Shown here: in pieces, positions 17,452-26,644 of the stretch
Layout of the letters: every line of letters begins with the position of its first letter
Numbering within the stretch: the stretch's first letter is position 1
NCBI GenBank assembly: GCA_036653535.1
Contig: JAVVTR010000021.1
Location: forward strand, 1-39,410
Source of the DNA: JAVVTR01 sp036653535
GTDB lineage: Bacteria > Bacteroidota > Bacteroidia > Bacteroidales > P3
Length of the DNA stretch: 39,410 nucleotides
Reading direction: 5' to 3'
Made by a program: the position numbers and the translations under genes
Notes under the pieces: model-generated
What the model was told of the DNA's origin: nothing
Database searches by the model: none
What the model saw: only the letters and a program-made list of their open reading frames with translations

Positions 17452-18246
17452 TTACCATCCCAACACAGAAGCGTCAAATACCGGACCATCGGTGCAGACA
17501 CAAAGATTATGACCTTGGGCAGACGGAGTTACGCAACACAGACAAGCGCCCAAGCCACAAGCCATCGTATTTTCTAAGGAAACTTGGCAGTGTTTACTTC
17601 CCATTTTTACACTTAAGGCCGCCACCGCTTTCATCATAGGGGTAGGACCGCAAGTATAAATATGGCTAAAACTTTCCATTTTCCACAGAGGATGTTCGGT
17701 GACCAAACCCTTAAAACCCACGCTACCATCCTCTGTACAAGGGTAGAGGCTTGCGTAAGAAGAAAGAGTTTCTTGGCAAATTAATTGATCCCTACTTCTT
17801 GCTCCCAAGAGAACAGATGTTTTTATTCCATTCTCTTTTAGGTTCTTAGCTAAATACAACAGAGGAGCAATGCCACAACCTCCGCCCACCAATAAAATGG
17901 AGGTATCCAAAGAAGCAAGCTCCAAGTTTGGCATTGTAAAACCCTTACCGAGAGGATAAATTAAATTTATTTTTGAATTTTCCGGACAGGACGAAAGTTG
18001 GATAGAACCATCTCCTACTTTTTGCACTAAAAGCGAAAGGATTCTTTCCTTTGCTCTAACATCGTGAATAGATATAGGAATTCGTAGCCATCCGTACAAA
18101 GAACTTGGAATTTGGACCTGTACAAATTGCCCCGCCTCTATAAGAGGTAATTCGGTGGAAGATAATAAGTCTAAACGAGTAAAGTTGGAGGAAAGTATTT
18201 CCTTGTGCACTAACACAAAATCTTCTGCTCTTTTTTTAGTATTCAA
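17452..18246 (-). CDS. pyrK: Dihydroorotate dehydrogenase electron transfer subunit
   Basis: FAD and [2Fe-2S] subunit that carries electrons from class 1B PyrD to NAD+. 264 residues. An N-terminal FAD-binding barrel contains LRIPISIHD in place of the commoner RPxS. The NAD-binding part has LLVGGGCGIAPLLYLAKNL and YTCGPTPMMKAV. The C-terminus has a four-cysteine iron-sulfur cluster site: CGLGACLCC, then LCVCTDGPVFD. It ends 19 bp before pyrD and has the standard pyrK-pyrD order. It starts 110 bp after the DUF5606 gene. That gap has no clear promoter word, so transcription may run through from 19112. Confidence 0.95.
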   Translation of the reverse strand: MNTKKRAEDFVLVHKEILSSNFTRLDLLSSTELPLIEAGQFVQVQIPSSLYGWLRIPISIHDVRAKERILSLLVQKVGDGSIQLSSCPENSKINLIYPLGKGFTMPNLELASLDTSILLVGGGCGIAPLLYLAKNLKENGIKTSVLLGARSRDQLICQETLSSYASLYPCTEDGSVGFKGLVTEHPLWKMESFSHIYTCGPTPMMKAVAALSVKMGSKHCQVSLENTMACGLGACLCCVTPSAQGHNLCVCTDGPVFDASVLGW

Positions 18247-18356
18247 TGGCTATATTCTTTTAATAGTAGTACGAATTAGAAGCAAACGGAAGAAAGCTAT
18301 ACAGCAAAGCCGTAGGAAGACTTCCGAGAGAAACCAATAAAGCCAAAAAATTTAGG

Positions 18357-19067
18357 TTACTTTCCTTTGTTGCTAGCCCCACTTTTGCGAGCAGTGGTTT
18401 TGTTAACGCTTGTTTTAGCTCCGGAAACTTTGGTATTAGCCACTTTAGCAGAGGCTTTTTTGGCAGAACCTATACCGGTTTTAGCTCCGGTTTCTTTTTT
18501 GGTTTTTTTAGCTATACTGGCCGTTTCTTTACTATCGGTAGCCGTTTTAGCAGCTTTGGAAGCTTTTTTGGCAGGGCTTTTTTCGGCTGCGGTGCCCTCT
18601 TCGGCAAGCTTTTCCTCCGCTAAATCTTCTTTTGTTTCCGATTTTTTGTTTTCTTCCAACAATGCTTTTTCTCGTTCGGAAAGTTCTAGATCTACCAATT
18701 TGTTATCTAATAGTAAATTATACCATTGAAAAACTTTTTTGATATTGGAATCATACACTCTTTCCTGATGAAAATTGGGTAATATTTCCAAAAAATAGGC
18801 ACGTAATTTGGCTGCATCCTCATTATGAGAAATACACTTACCGCCATTTTCCTTTTTGAAAATATTTCTAAAAATTTCTGCTAATTCCATATCTTTCTCG
18901 TAAGTATAGATAGCAATTTCCGCTAATGAGCTTATTTTACTCATGTTAAATACAGGGGTGCGCTTTTTGTCGAGCAACGACTCTACAATGGAGTTGTTTT
19001 TGCCCTGATTAACTAACTTAAATAATCCAGGTTTGCCTGGAATGGTAAAAATCAAAGATAAATCCAT
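18357..19067 (-). CDS. DUF5606 family protein with Lys/Ala-rich histone-like tail
   Basis: 236 residues. The first half (MDLSLIFTIPGKPGLFKLVN through FQWYNLLLDNKLVDL, about 1-130) matches my memory of DUF5606, a small cytoplasmic domain conserved in Bacteroidota with no known activity. The rest is low complexity: a Glu-rich linker (EEKLAEEGTAAEKSP), then repeated AKKASKAAKT and SAKKASAKVANTKVSG units rich in Lys, Ala, Thr and Ser, very like bacterial histone-H1-type tails. Such a tail would bind nucleic acid; this is inference. It is the first gene after a strong promoter at 19112-19142, with pyrK, pyrD and rnr downstream on the same strand. Confidence 0.82.
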   Translation of the reverse strand: MDLSLIFTIPGKPGLFKLVNQGKNNSIVESLLDKKRTPVFNMSKISSLAEIAIYTYEKDMELAEIFRNIFKKENGGKCISHNEDAAKLRAYFLEILPNFHQERVYDSNIKKVFQWYNLLLDNKLVDLELSEREKALLEENKKSETKEDLAEEKLAEEGTAAEKSPAKKASKAAKTATDSKETASIAKKTKKETGAKTGIGSAKKASAKVANTKVSGAKTSVNKTTARKSGASNKGK

Positions 19068-19111
19068 ATTTTTTCTTTTATGTACGTGCTTGTTAAATGC
19101 GTTGGTATCTG

Positions 19112-19142
19112 CAAATATACATTAAAAACGGCAAAACACAAA
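19112..19142 (-). promoter_or_regulatory. Bacteroidota-type promoter for the DUF5606-pyrK-pyrD run
   Basis: On the - strand TTTG (19142-19139), 19 bp, then TATATTTG (19119-19112). This is an exact fit to the primary sigma consensus TTTG-N19-TAnnTTTG. The start codon at 19067 lies 45 bp beyond, giving a leader of about 38 nt. Confidence 0.75.
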
Positions 19143-19272
19143 CGCTCTTCTATGGTAAAAGATAAAAAAATTTTTTTGTGTGAAGCGTATCGTTCTGTAG
19201 AAGCAAATTTTACAGAAAAAAAATGTTGCTACTTTCCGCAAACGATAGAACTATGCCTACTCCCATAAAAAA

Positions 19273-19311
19273 GTGCGGTTAGTAAGCCTTTTAAAGGATT
19301 ACTAACCGCAC
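19273..19311 (-). terminator. Intrinsic terminator of the lamin-tail protein gene
   Basis: A 13-bp stem GTGCGGTTAGTAA / TTACTAACCGCAC, then one mismatch and a 4-bp inner stem around a TTA loop. On the - strand it is followed directly by TTTTTT. It lies 74 bp after the stop at 19385. The remainder of the 317-bp gap holds the promoter at 19112 and nothing else I can identify. Confidence 0.9.
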
Positions 19312-19384
19312 GGTAGAATCATTGGTGTTCCAATCGGCCTTTTGCTCTAGGATGAATGGGTAAAGCACCAAGGCTAAAAGGAAA

Positions 19385-21691
19385 TTATTTCAACACTATT
19401 TTTCCTTGTCCAAGGCCTTTTTCTGTAAGAATGTTAATTAAATACATTCCTTTACTTTTGCCTGTTAAATTAATTTCGTGGTGGCCGTTGAGGTTCTTCT
19501 TTTCTAATATTTTTTGACCACTTAAGCTATAAATTACTACATCGTAATTTTGACCATTTTTAATATCCAAATTAACCAATCCCGTGGTGGGGTTAGGATA
19601 AATAGCATATTCCGATGGGTCTAAATTTTCTATTGCTACCGAAGTCATATCGGCCGCATTACGGGCAGAAATGTAGTATTTGGCGTGATCTAAAATTGCA
19701 ATACCAGTTATGTTCAAAGTGTTGGTAGGTAGGGATTTTCCTATATAATCAACTCCATAGAAGTGGCAACGGAAGAGAGTGTCGGTAATAAAACCGGAAG
19801 TTAATTGGTATTTTTTACCATTGGCAAAAGTTCCGGTATTGGTAAATCTAACACCCTTAACCTGAATTAATTGACTTTGATAGTTAGCCATTACGTTGGG
19901 ATCTTTTAGTTGAACCAAGGTAACTTCTTTTGCGTTAATAATTTTTCCACCATCCGGAACCAAAGTAGCAGTGGTGTCTGGGATAAATTGTAATAAGCCG
20001 AAGTAGCTCGATAACTTACCTCTAAGTCCTTTAATATTATCGCCTATTTTAAAAGTCATAGAAAGAACACTGTCTTTATCGTCAATAAGAATAGCAGCCG
20101 TTTCATCCTGAATGAATTTTTGACCACGTTGACTTCCAATAGCGGTAATAACAACCGACTCATTGAGCGTGTACACGGTAGTACCAGTGGCTCTAGAACG
20201 TAGTTCAGCAATAGTAGCACAAATAGGTTCGGTAGAAGAAGCTTGACCCATATCGGCTGCATTACGAGGAGTGATAAAATATCTATCGCGATTAAGAATG
20301 GCAATACCAGTAAAATCGGTAGGAGTAGAAGGAATTACGCTACCAATATAGTCTGCTCCATAAAAATGAGTACGAAGCAAGGTATCCGTAACGGTTCCAT
20401 CGGTTAAAACATAATTTTTTCCGTTAGCAAATTTAATACCAGCAGTAGGCGATTTAACGTTATTTACTTTAATTAATTGACATTGGTAATCGGCCATAGT
20501 GGTAGAATTCATGAGTGTAGTTAAGGTAATAACCTTAGGGGTAATAGTAACGGTAGGTTTATCTAATTTAGTAGCGTTCACGGTAGGAACAAATTCTAAC
20601 AAACCGTAATAATTTAATAAAGTGCCCTGTATATTGGTCATATTGTCGCCTACCGCAAAGGCAGTGGCAATAATATGATCCGGATCATCAATTAGGATAG
20701 CGCCGGTAGCATCTTGAATAAAAAGTTGGTTACGTTGAGAACCAAGAGCGGTAACAGCCACTGGATTTTCCAAAGTATAGATAGTGGAGGTAGCTACTGG
20801 TTTAAGGCGTAATTCTGCAATAGTAGCGCAGGTATTAGCAGCGGTAGAACCATAGGTAAAGGTATCTACACTTGCCGTAGTCATAGCGTTTAGAGCTATA
20901 TCTTTTACGTTGTTAACGTTAAGAACATAAGCCTCGCCTTTGGTAAGAGCGCTAATAGTAAGAACCACCTCTTTGGCAGAGCTTGTGTCTAATACCGCAG
21001 TAGATACGGTAATACCTTTATTGATAGTATAATTTGCAACGACTTCTGCACTAATTTTTTCTACTTTTTCGTTAAAGTTAATCGTAAGAGAAGTGGTAGA
21101 AGAAGGCATAACCGATTGTACGGTAGGAGCTTTCGTATCTGCCGCACAATGTTTTCCTAGATCGGAAAAATCGTCTTTAGGTAAAGTTTCCCATTGGCTT
21201 GGAATGTAGGTGGCGCTGGGCGCTTTTACCGAACAATTTCTACGTAAGGTTAGATCGGCTCCCCATTTTTCCGTGCTATTAAAAACTCCGCAAGCATCTA
21301 TTTGGACCGCTCCCTTAAAAAGACCAATGGCATCGTCTCCATTGAAAGAAGTAACGGAATTATTACCACCATCTATCATACCTCCGCCATTGTCGGCTTT
21401 TGCTTTTAGTTCCGCATTAGCCTGTGCATTTATAATAAGAAAAGTTTTTCCGGTAGCTAAGGTTCCGGTTAAGGGATTTCCACCGGCTTTGTAATCTCCA
21501 GCACCGTTGAGCTGTTTCTTAAGGCTATAGTCGGCCAAATTAATATCGTGGCCAGTTCCGTTGTAGAGTTCCAAGGCTTTATTATTGGAGGAACCTTCTA
21601 CATATTCCGAAATAATAAGATCGGTGTAGGTCTGAGCATTCACCGTCCAAGCAGTTAGTAATAAACTGAGAAGTAAAAAAATTTTCTTCAT
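19385..21691 (-). CDS. Lamin-tail-domain protein with duplicated OB-fold-like domain and T9SS sorting domain
   Basis: 768-residue secreted protein. Signal peptide MKKIFLLLSLLLTAWTVNA. About 22-185 is a lamin-tail domain (LIISEYVEGSSNNKALELYN, then DYSLKKQLNGAG and NGDDAIGLFKG), common at the front of extracellular nucleases. About 190-283 is an SbsA-like Ig domain (SLTINFNEKVEKIS). Two homologous units follow at about 286-480 and 489-685, each starting CATIAELR and containing (F)IQDxTxAILIDD and HFYG(A/V)DYIG; they resemble DUF5689-type OB folds. About 690-768 is the sorting domain (YAIYPNPTTGLVNLDIKNG ... QGKIVLK). No nuclease catalytic domain is present, so it is a binding or structural surface protein. 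It is monocistronic, with its own terminator. Confidence 0.88.
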   Translation of the reverse strand: MKKIFLLLSLLLTAWTVNAQTYTDLIISEYVEGSSNNKALELYNGTGHDINLADYSLKKQLNGAGDYKAGGNPLTGTLATGKTFLIINAQANAELKAKADNGGGMIDGGNNSVTSFNGDDAIGLFKGAVQIDACGVFNSTEKWGADLTLRRNCSVKAPSATYIPSQWETLPKDDFSDLGKHCAADTKAPTVQSVMPSSTTSLTINFNEKVEKISAEVVANYTINKGITVSTAVLDTSSAKEVVLTISALTKGEAYVLNVNNVKDIALNAMTTASVDTFTYGSTAANTCATIAELRLKPVATSTIYTLENPVAVTALGSQRNQLFIQDATGAILIDDPDHIIATAFAVGDNMTNIQGTLLNYYGLLEFVPTVNATKLDKPTVTITPKVITLTTLMNSTTMADYQCQLIKVNNVKSPTAGIKFANGKNYVLTDGTVTDTLLRTHFYGADYIGSVIPSTPTDFTGIAILNRDRYFITPRNAADMGQASSTEPICATIAELRSRATGTTVYTLNESVVITAIGSQRGQKFIQDETAAILIDDKDSVLSMTFKIGDNIKGLRGKLSSYFGLLQFIPDTTATLVPDGGKIINAKEVTLVQLKDPNVMANYQSQLIQVKGVRFTNTGTFANGKKYQLTSGFITDTLFRCHFYGVDYIGKSLPTNTLNITGIAILDHAKYYISARNAADMTSVAIENLDPSEYAIYPNPTTGLVNLDIKNGQNYDVVIYSLSGQKILEKKNLNGHHEINLTGKSKGMYLINILTEKGLGQGKIVLK

Positions 21692-21821
21692 GTTTTTATT
21701 GTGTTTAATTGGTTTATTCTTAGTTTCTATATAAAATAGTATAAATTAAGTAGTTGTCTTTCTTAAAAGGAAAAATTCAAAAGAGGAAAGAGGATATAAA
21801 ATGTTATCTATTTTTGTTGTG

Positions 21822-21829
21822 CAAAAGTA
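21822..21829 (-). promoter_or_regulatory. Possible -7 element of the lamin-tail protein gene
   Basis: TACTTTTG on the - strand fits TAnnTTTG. No TTTG lies 19-21 bp upstream, and the leader would be about 125 nt. The 262-bp gap is otherwise AT-rich with the 18-bp tandem repeat at its far end. Confidence 0.3.
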
Positions 21830-21896
21830 GATATAAAAAAATATATATAAATGGGAGTAACAAAAAATTCACAAAATAGTTGACTTGCTTTCTCTT

Positions 21897-21932
21897 CTTT
21901 ATTGGCGCTGGTAGCTTTATTGGCGCTGGTAG
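21897..21932. repeat. Two tandem copies of an 18-bp repeat
   Basis: CTTTATTGGCGCTGGTAG at 21897-21914 is repeated exactly at 21915-21932. It lies 21 bp downstream of the stop of the methyltransferase-like gene and is richer in GC than its surroundings. It does not form a terminator hairpin. Confidence 0.85.
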
Positions 21933-21953
21933 TTCTAAATAAAAACGTAAGTT

Positions 21954-22733
21954 TTAATCGCGATTATCTTCCGGATTTAAAACAGAAGTATAATGCTTTA
22001 GGGAACGCAACACCATAGTTAGAACAAAGAAAAATAATAAGATAAAAAGAGAAGGTTTGCACCATTCCCAAGCCAAGCCCATTATGGAGTTTGTAAGAAA
22101 AGCGAGGAAATAATCCATTAGAACAAAAGAAAAGACCATTACTAAAACTCCGGTATATTCTCTTCTTAAAACAGTTTTGAGAGAAAAAGGAATGTCTCCT
22201 TTTTGAAATAAATGAAAATTGGGAATAAAAGCAGGTACTTTTTTAGACCATTCCAAATAAATATCGCCGAATTGCGACTCTAAATATCTTTCTTCGGTAA
22301 ACATAATTCTTTCGTAATACAACCAATAAAACAAAGAAATAATAAGGAATAAGGGGAGGTTCATCGTAAAAATCAATAAACCGGCCCACATTAAATAATT
22401 TCCAAGATAGAGGGGATGTCGAACAATAGAATAAATACCCTTAGTGTTTAGTTCATTGGCCATTTGCTTAGTCGTATTTCTTCCCGAAGTGCCGCTTGGA
22501 GTGGTTCCTACCGTATAGGCTCTAATAGCAAAGCCACATACAGAAACCAATATAGAAAGAGCAACCACAAAAGGATATACCCATGGAGAAGCCAGCGTGT
22601 GAACATATAGTAAAATAATAGGATTGGAAAACCAAAGGAATACCAAACCGAAGATTAAAATTAAAATAGGAATTTGTCCGCGGTATCGGAATAAAAAACT
22701 TCCAGATTTTTCAAAAGAATGTAATAACGCCAT
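21954..22733 (-). CDS. Isoprenylcysteine carboxyl methyltransferase-like membrane protein
   Basis: 259 residues from the ATG at 22733 (MALLHSFEKSGSFLFRYRGQ). An upstream ATG at 22814 is rejected because the promoter at 22767-22797 lies inside that extension. Four to six membrane spans are visible, including IPILILIFGLVFLWFSN and FVVALSILVSVCGFAIRAY. The ICMT/PEMT-type core reads NTKGIYSIVRHPLYLGNYLMWAG and continues to YYERIMFTEERYLESQFGD and YLEWSKKVPAFIP. This RHPxYxG plus EExxL pattern binds S-adenosylmethionine and the lipid acceptor in the family. Bacterial members rarely have known substrates; a lipid or quinone-like acceptor is possible. It lies 132 bp after the helicase gene and has its own promoter. 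Confidence 0.87.
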   Translation of the reverse strand: MALLHSFEKSGSFLFRYRGQIPILILIFGLVFLWFSNPIILLYVHTLASPWVYPFVVALSILVSVCGFAIRAYTVGTTPSGTSGRNTTKQMANELNTKGIYSIVRHPLYLGNYLMWAGLLIFTMNLPLFLIISLFYWLYYERIMFTEERYLESQFGDIYLEWSKKVPAFIPNFHLFQKGDIPFSLKTVLRREYTGVLVMVFSFVLMDYFLAFLTNSIMGLAWEWCKPSLFILLFFFVLTMVLRSLKHYTSVLNPEDNRD

Positions 22734-22766
22734 GTTGTAAATAGGTTTAATGAAAACTTCGAATGG

Positions 22767-22797
22767 CAAAGATACTCTTTTTTTTAATCGTTGCAAA
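22767..22797 (-). promoter_or_regulatory. Consensus promoter of the methyltransferase-like gene
   Basis: On the - strand TTTG (22797-22794), 19 bp, then TATCTTTG (22774-22767). This is the textbook Bacteroidota promoter. It is 34 bp before the ATG at 22733 and decides between two candidate starts. Confidence 0.8.
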
Positions 22798-22865
22798 ATC
22801 ATACGAATACACAAAGAAGTAGTTGCTCTTCGCCAAGTTTTTTGTGCGTGCGAACCAAGATATTA

Positions 22866-25400
22866 TTACTGGGCCAATCGAAGTTTTGCAAATTGGGTTA
22901 AAAGGGTTTTTTCGCCTATTCCAGGGGCTTCGAAGCGTATAATTAGCTTTTGATTTGCACCTTCGCCTTGGGTTTGTATAATCATTCCTCGGCCAAATTT
23001 GGCGTGAATTATTTTTTCCCCTACTTGGAAATCGGTTTTTGCCGTTTTATTTCCATTAGTATCCATCGATACCGCTCCATTTTCCCCTGTGGAAGAAGAG
23101 AGTTCCCTGGGGGGTAATTGGGAAACTTTTTTAAAGCGAGAAATGTCTATTTTATTAGCAAAAGTACTTTCTACGGCATTACTAATAGAGTGGGTACGCA
23201 TACCCTGCTTGGTATTGGAGGCTTTCCAATTGGAAGCAGAAGAAGTAACCTCCTTACAACCATCCTCAGAAAAATCAAAATCATCGAAGGTTCTAGAACT
23301 TGGTTTCTCTAAGGCTTGAGGGTTTTCTAAGCAAGAAGGGTCTAATTCTAAGAGAAAACGACTGGGTTCACATAGGGTGGGTTCCCCCCATTTCATTCTT
23401 CTATTAGAAAACGAAAGCCATAATTTTTTTTCCGATCGAGTTACAGCCACATAGAATAAACGACGTTCCTCCTCCAATTCCTCTCGTGTAGTGGCGCTTA
23501 AGGTCGAAGGGAAAAGATTCTCTTCGCATCCCACTACAAAAACACAAGGAAATTCTAAGCCTTTGGCCGCATGAATGGTCATTAAGGTTACTTTCTCTTG
23601 GCTTTCATCGTCTTGGTTGGTATCCTGATCGGTTAACAAAGAAATTTCTTGTAAAAATTTATCCAAGCTAACCACCCCTTCCCACTTAACTAATTCTCCT
23701 GTTTCTTCGTTTACCATTAGGGGGTCGTTGTCGCAAAACTCTTTTACCGCATTAAGTAATTCCTGTACATTTTGGATACGGGATTCACTTTCCGGCGTGT
23801 TTTCTTGTTGATACTCCCGCCCAAGGCCACTACTAACCCAAATTTTATTTGCTAAAGTAAAGGCATCGGTAGTGGAAAGTTGCAGATGAAGACTTTGTAT
23901 AGTGTCGGCTACTTGTAAAATTTTTACTTTCATAGCCGTACCAAGGCTTTTTTCTAAAGTAGCCAAGGTAGTATTGGGGCTATCCACCTCTTTTGGGCCC
24001 TTACTTTTTTTGGAGGCCTCTTTTCGGGCCTCTTCTCCGTCACATCCACCCTTTTGTAGCCATTCTATGGCACTCCACATATTTCCGCCTAATTCATGAC
24101 CTAAAATACGTAAGCGATCTAAAGTAGTTTGACCTATGCCCCGGGCTGGATTATTAATACATCTAACCAAAGCATCCTCGTCTTGTGGGTTCACCACCCA
24201 TCTAAAATAGGCTAATACATCCTTAATTTCCTTGCGCTTATAAAAACTTTGTCCTCCATAGATACGATAGGGAATATTAATTTTTCGCAAAGCATCTTCT
24301 ATGGCTTTGGATTGATTATTCGTGCGATACAAAACCACGAAATCGTGATTGAGCATCTGTTCATTCATTTTAGTTTCAAAAATTTCGTGAGCCACCGCTG
24401 TGCCCTCTTCTATTTCGGTAGAAGACTGAAGAATATGTACCTTGGAACCCTTTTCATTGGAAGTCCATATCTCTTTAGGAATACGATCTTTATTTCGTTC
24501 TATAACCTTATTCGAGAGTTCTACTATGTATTTGGTAGAACGATAATTTTGTTCCAATTTAAAACGGCGCATTTGAGGATAATCTTCTTCAAAATTGAGA
24601 ATGTTTTGAATATTTGCGCCTCTAAAACTATAGATACTTTGAGAATCGTCGCCTACCACGCAAATATTTTGGTGCATGGCTGCCAATTTTTTTACAATTA
24701 AATATTGGGCGTAATTAGTGTCTTGATACTCATCTACTAAGATATACTCAAATCTTTGTTGATATTTTTGTAGCACCTCCGGAAAATCGCGAAGAAGTAC
24801 ATTCATATTATAGAGCAAATCATCGAAATCCATGGCCGACGATTTTCGTAAACGTTCGTTATAGAGCGTGTATAATTCTCCAATAAAAGGCTTGTGTTGC
24901 TTGCTATCTTGGGCACGCAATTCCGCATTGTGCATATAATCGTGAACCGATACCAAACTATTTTTAGCCGAAGAAATACGATGTAAAACCCCATTTACCG
25001 GATACTCTTTAGGGTCTAAGCTTTGTTCCTTAATAATTTGTTTGATAAGAGCTTTGCTATCGTCCGTATCGTAAATGCCAAAGGTGGGGGGGTAAGCTAA
25101 TTTTTCGGCTTCTGCCCTTAATACCCGAGCAAAAATAGAGTGAAAAGTGCCCATCCAAACCCCTTTTGCTTCGGGGCCAATAAGGGCAGTAACGCGCTCG
25201 CGCATTTCCTTAGCGGCCTTATTGGTAAAGGTTAGAGCTAAAATACGGAAGGCATCATTTCCGCTTTCCATGAGGTGGGCAATGCGATAAGTCAGGGTTC
25301 GTGTTTTACCGGAACCCGCTCCGGCAATAATCATTACCGGCCCTTGCGTTTGTTCTGCCGCGGCTCTTTGTTCGGAATTTAGGTCGTCTAACAAGCTCAT
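22866..25400 (-). CDS. PcrA/UvrD-type ATP-dependent 3'-5' DNA helicase
   Basis: Superfamily 1A helicase of 844 residues acting in DNA repair and in clearing protein or RNA roadblocks. All motifs are present: NSEQRAAAEQTQGPVMIIAG (Q motif leading to Walker A), AGSGKTRT (Walker A), ILVDEYQDTNYAQY (II), VVGDDSQSIYSFRGA (III), LEQNYRSTKYIVELSN (IV), VTLMTIHAAKGLEFPCVFVV (V) and EEERRLFYVAVTRSEKKLW (VI). The C-terminal Tudor-like tail (VGEKIIHAKFGRGMIIQTQG) typical of PcrA is present. A Lys/Ser/Glu-rich insert near 440-470 (EEARKEASKKSKGPKEVD) enlarges domain 2B. The ATG at 25400 fits the family start. The next gene upstream ends 82 bp away. Confidence 0.95.
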   Translation of the reverse strand: MSLLDDLNSEQRAAAEQTQGPVMIIAGAGSGKTRTLTYRIAHLMESGNDAFRILALTFTNKAAKEMRERVTALIGPEAKGVWMGTFHSIFARVLRAEAEKLAYPPTFGIYDTDDSKALIKQIIKEQSLDPKEYPVNGVLHRISSAKNSLVSVHDYMHNAELRAQDSKQHKPFIGELYTLYNERLRKSSAMDFDDLLYNMNVLLRDFPEVLQKYQQRFEYILVDEYQDTNYAQYLIVKKLAAMHQNICVVGDDSQSIYSFRGANIQNILNFEEDYPQMRRFKLEQNYRSTKYIVELSNKVIERNKDRIPKEIWTSNEKGSKVHILQSSTEIEEGTAVAHEIFETKMNEQMLNHDFVVLYRTNNQSKAIEDALRKINIPYRIYGGQSFYKRKEIKDVLAYFRWVVNPQDEDALVRCINNPARGIGQTTLDRLRILGHELGGNMWSAIEWLQKGGCDGEEARKEASKKSKGPKEVDSPNTTLATLEKSLGTAMKVKILQVADTIQSLHLQLSTTDAFTLANKIWVSSGLGREYQQENTPESESRIQNVQELLNAVKEFCDNDPLMVNEETGELVKWEGVVSLDKFLQEISLLTDQDTNQDDESQEKVTLMTIHAAKGLEFPCVFVVGCEENLFPSTLSATTREELEEERRLFYVAVTRSEKKLWLSFSNRRMKWGEPTLCEPSRFLLELDPSCLENPQALEKPSSRTFDDFDFSEDGCKEVTSSASNWKASNTKQGMRTHSISNAVESTFANKIDISRFKKVSQLPPRELSSSTGENGAVSMDTNGNKTAKTDFQVGEKIIHAKFGRGMIIQTQGEGANQKLIIRFEAPGIGEKTLLTQFAKLRLAQ

Positions 25401-25482
25401 TACTACAATTTATTTTTATAGGTTGGCAAAATATTTATATATGGAGGCAGCTGTTTTTAACACGGCTTATCCCCTTGGTTTT

Positions 25483-26499
25483 TTATTCTTTAGAAAACTT
25501 ATTTTTATTTATTATAGGCAATAAAAGCATGGAAATTAATCCTGCTACGATAATCATAAGCGTTTGCGAGCCCCAACTGAGCCAGCCTCCAGCATAACCT
25601 AAGGTTTTGGAAATACCAAAGATGGAGAGGCTTTCCGAGATAATTACGGGGTAAAGACCAATGCCTCCAGGAGTAATCATTACCCCTATGGTGCCCATTT
25701 CTAATGCTACCAAGGCAATGCTTGGGGTGATGTCTCCTATTTCTCTTACACTTTGCAAACCTAAGTAAATCATTATCCAATAGCAAACCCAAATGAGAAT
25801 ACTATACAAAACAAATAAGCCCGGATGTTTTATCTTCTTAATAGAAAGCAAACCTTTTGCAAAACCTTGGAGAATTTTTACCACCTTTCCAAAAAAAAGG
25901 CTTTTGCTTAATTTTTCCTTATAGTGCCTATATAAAACGTAAGCGATGGAAAACAATATTATTACGGCCACTAAAAAGAAAATTAAATTTTTCAGAGCCA
26001 AAATATTATTCGAATACCCCATAGAAAAAGTGTTACTTACATAAACCTTTAAGGCATCGTATTCTATTAGAAAGGCGAGAACAAATAAAATTAAAAATAA
26101 AAGAATATCCATTAAACGTTCCGTAACTACGGTTCCCAGCGATTTTTCTACTGGTATTTTTTCGTATTTATGCAATATAGTACAACGTACCACTTCGCCC
26201 AATCGTGGAATAGCCAAATTGGCAAAATATCCAACCATAACGCTTAAAAAAGTATTGAGGAAAGCGGGCGTTTTTCCTATAGGTTCTAACAACAATTGCC
26301 ATCTTAGGGTTCTAAAAACGTGGCTAATAATTCCAAAGACCAATACTAATCCAATAAGATAATAGTTTGCATTTTGAAACGACTGCCCAATTTCTGTTTT
26401 TTCTTCTATAGTAAGTCCTCTTTGAAACCACCAAATAATGAAGACACCAAGGCTCAAAAAGAAACAAGATTTTAAAAATTGTGTAAAAAAGTTTTTCAT
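25483..26499 (-). CDS. Flippase-like / lysylphosphatidylglycerol synthase TM-region family protein
   Basis: 338-residue polytopic membrane protein with about eight hydrophobic spans (for example FFLSLGVFIIWWFQRGLTI, ILFLILFVLAFLIEYDALKV, IALVALEMGTIGVMITPGG). Conserved family words include FRTLRWQLLLEPIG, VGYFANLAIPRLGEVVRCTI, GTVVTERLMDILLF and the glycine-rich TPGGIGLYPVIISES. These match the UPF0104/LPG_synthase_TM family, whose full-length members flip or modify phospholipids; stand-alone members are probably lipid transporters. It follows panD by 145 bp. As I recall, the panD-flippase order recurs in Bacteroidota, without a known functional link. No own promoter is seen. Confidence 0.88.
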   Translation of the reverse strand: MKNFFTQFLKSCFFLSLGVFIIWWFQRGLTIEEKTEIGQSFQNANYYLIGLVLVFGIISHVFRTLRWQLLLEPIGKTPAFLNTFLSVMVGYFANLAIPRLGEVVRCTILHKYEKIPVEKSLGTVVTERLMDILLFLILFVLAFLIEYDALKVYVSNTFSMGYSNNILALKNLIFFLVAVIILFSIAYVLYRHYKEKLSKSLFFGKVVKILQGFAKGLLSIKKIKHPGLFVLYSILIWVCYWIMIYLGLQSVREIGDITPSIALVALEMGTIGVMITPGGIGLYPVIISESLSIFGISKTLGYAGGWLSWGSQTLMIIVAGLISMLLLPIINKNKFSKE

Positions 26500-26644
26500 T
26501 TTAGTAATTTGTAGTTAGGTCGTTAGCGATCTAACATCCAAGTTTTGTTTTAGATTCCGCCACAAAGAAAGTTTATAAACACCAACCGATGCTAAGGGAA
26601 ACTATAGAAACAAAACTTTTCTTGGACCTTTCTAAAGGGTATTT

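Noticed and set aside
19080..19268. 62-codon frame on the + strand
   Set aside because: It overlaps the consensus promoter at 19112-19142, has no ribosome binding site or recognisable domain, and its composition looks random.
22734..22814. 27-residue N-terminal extension of the methyltransferase-like protein
   Set aside because: An exact promoter lies inside it, and the ATG at 22733 begins the conserved reading.
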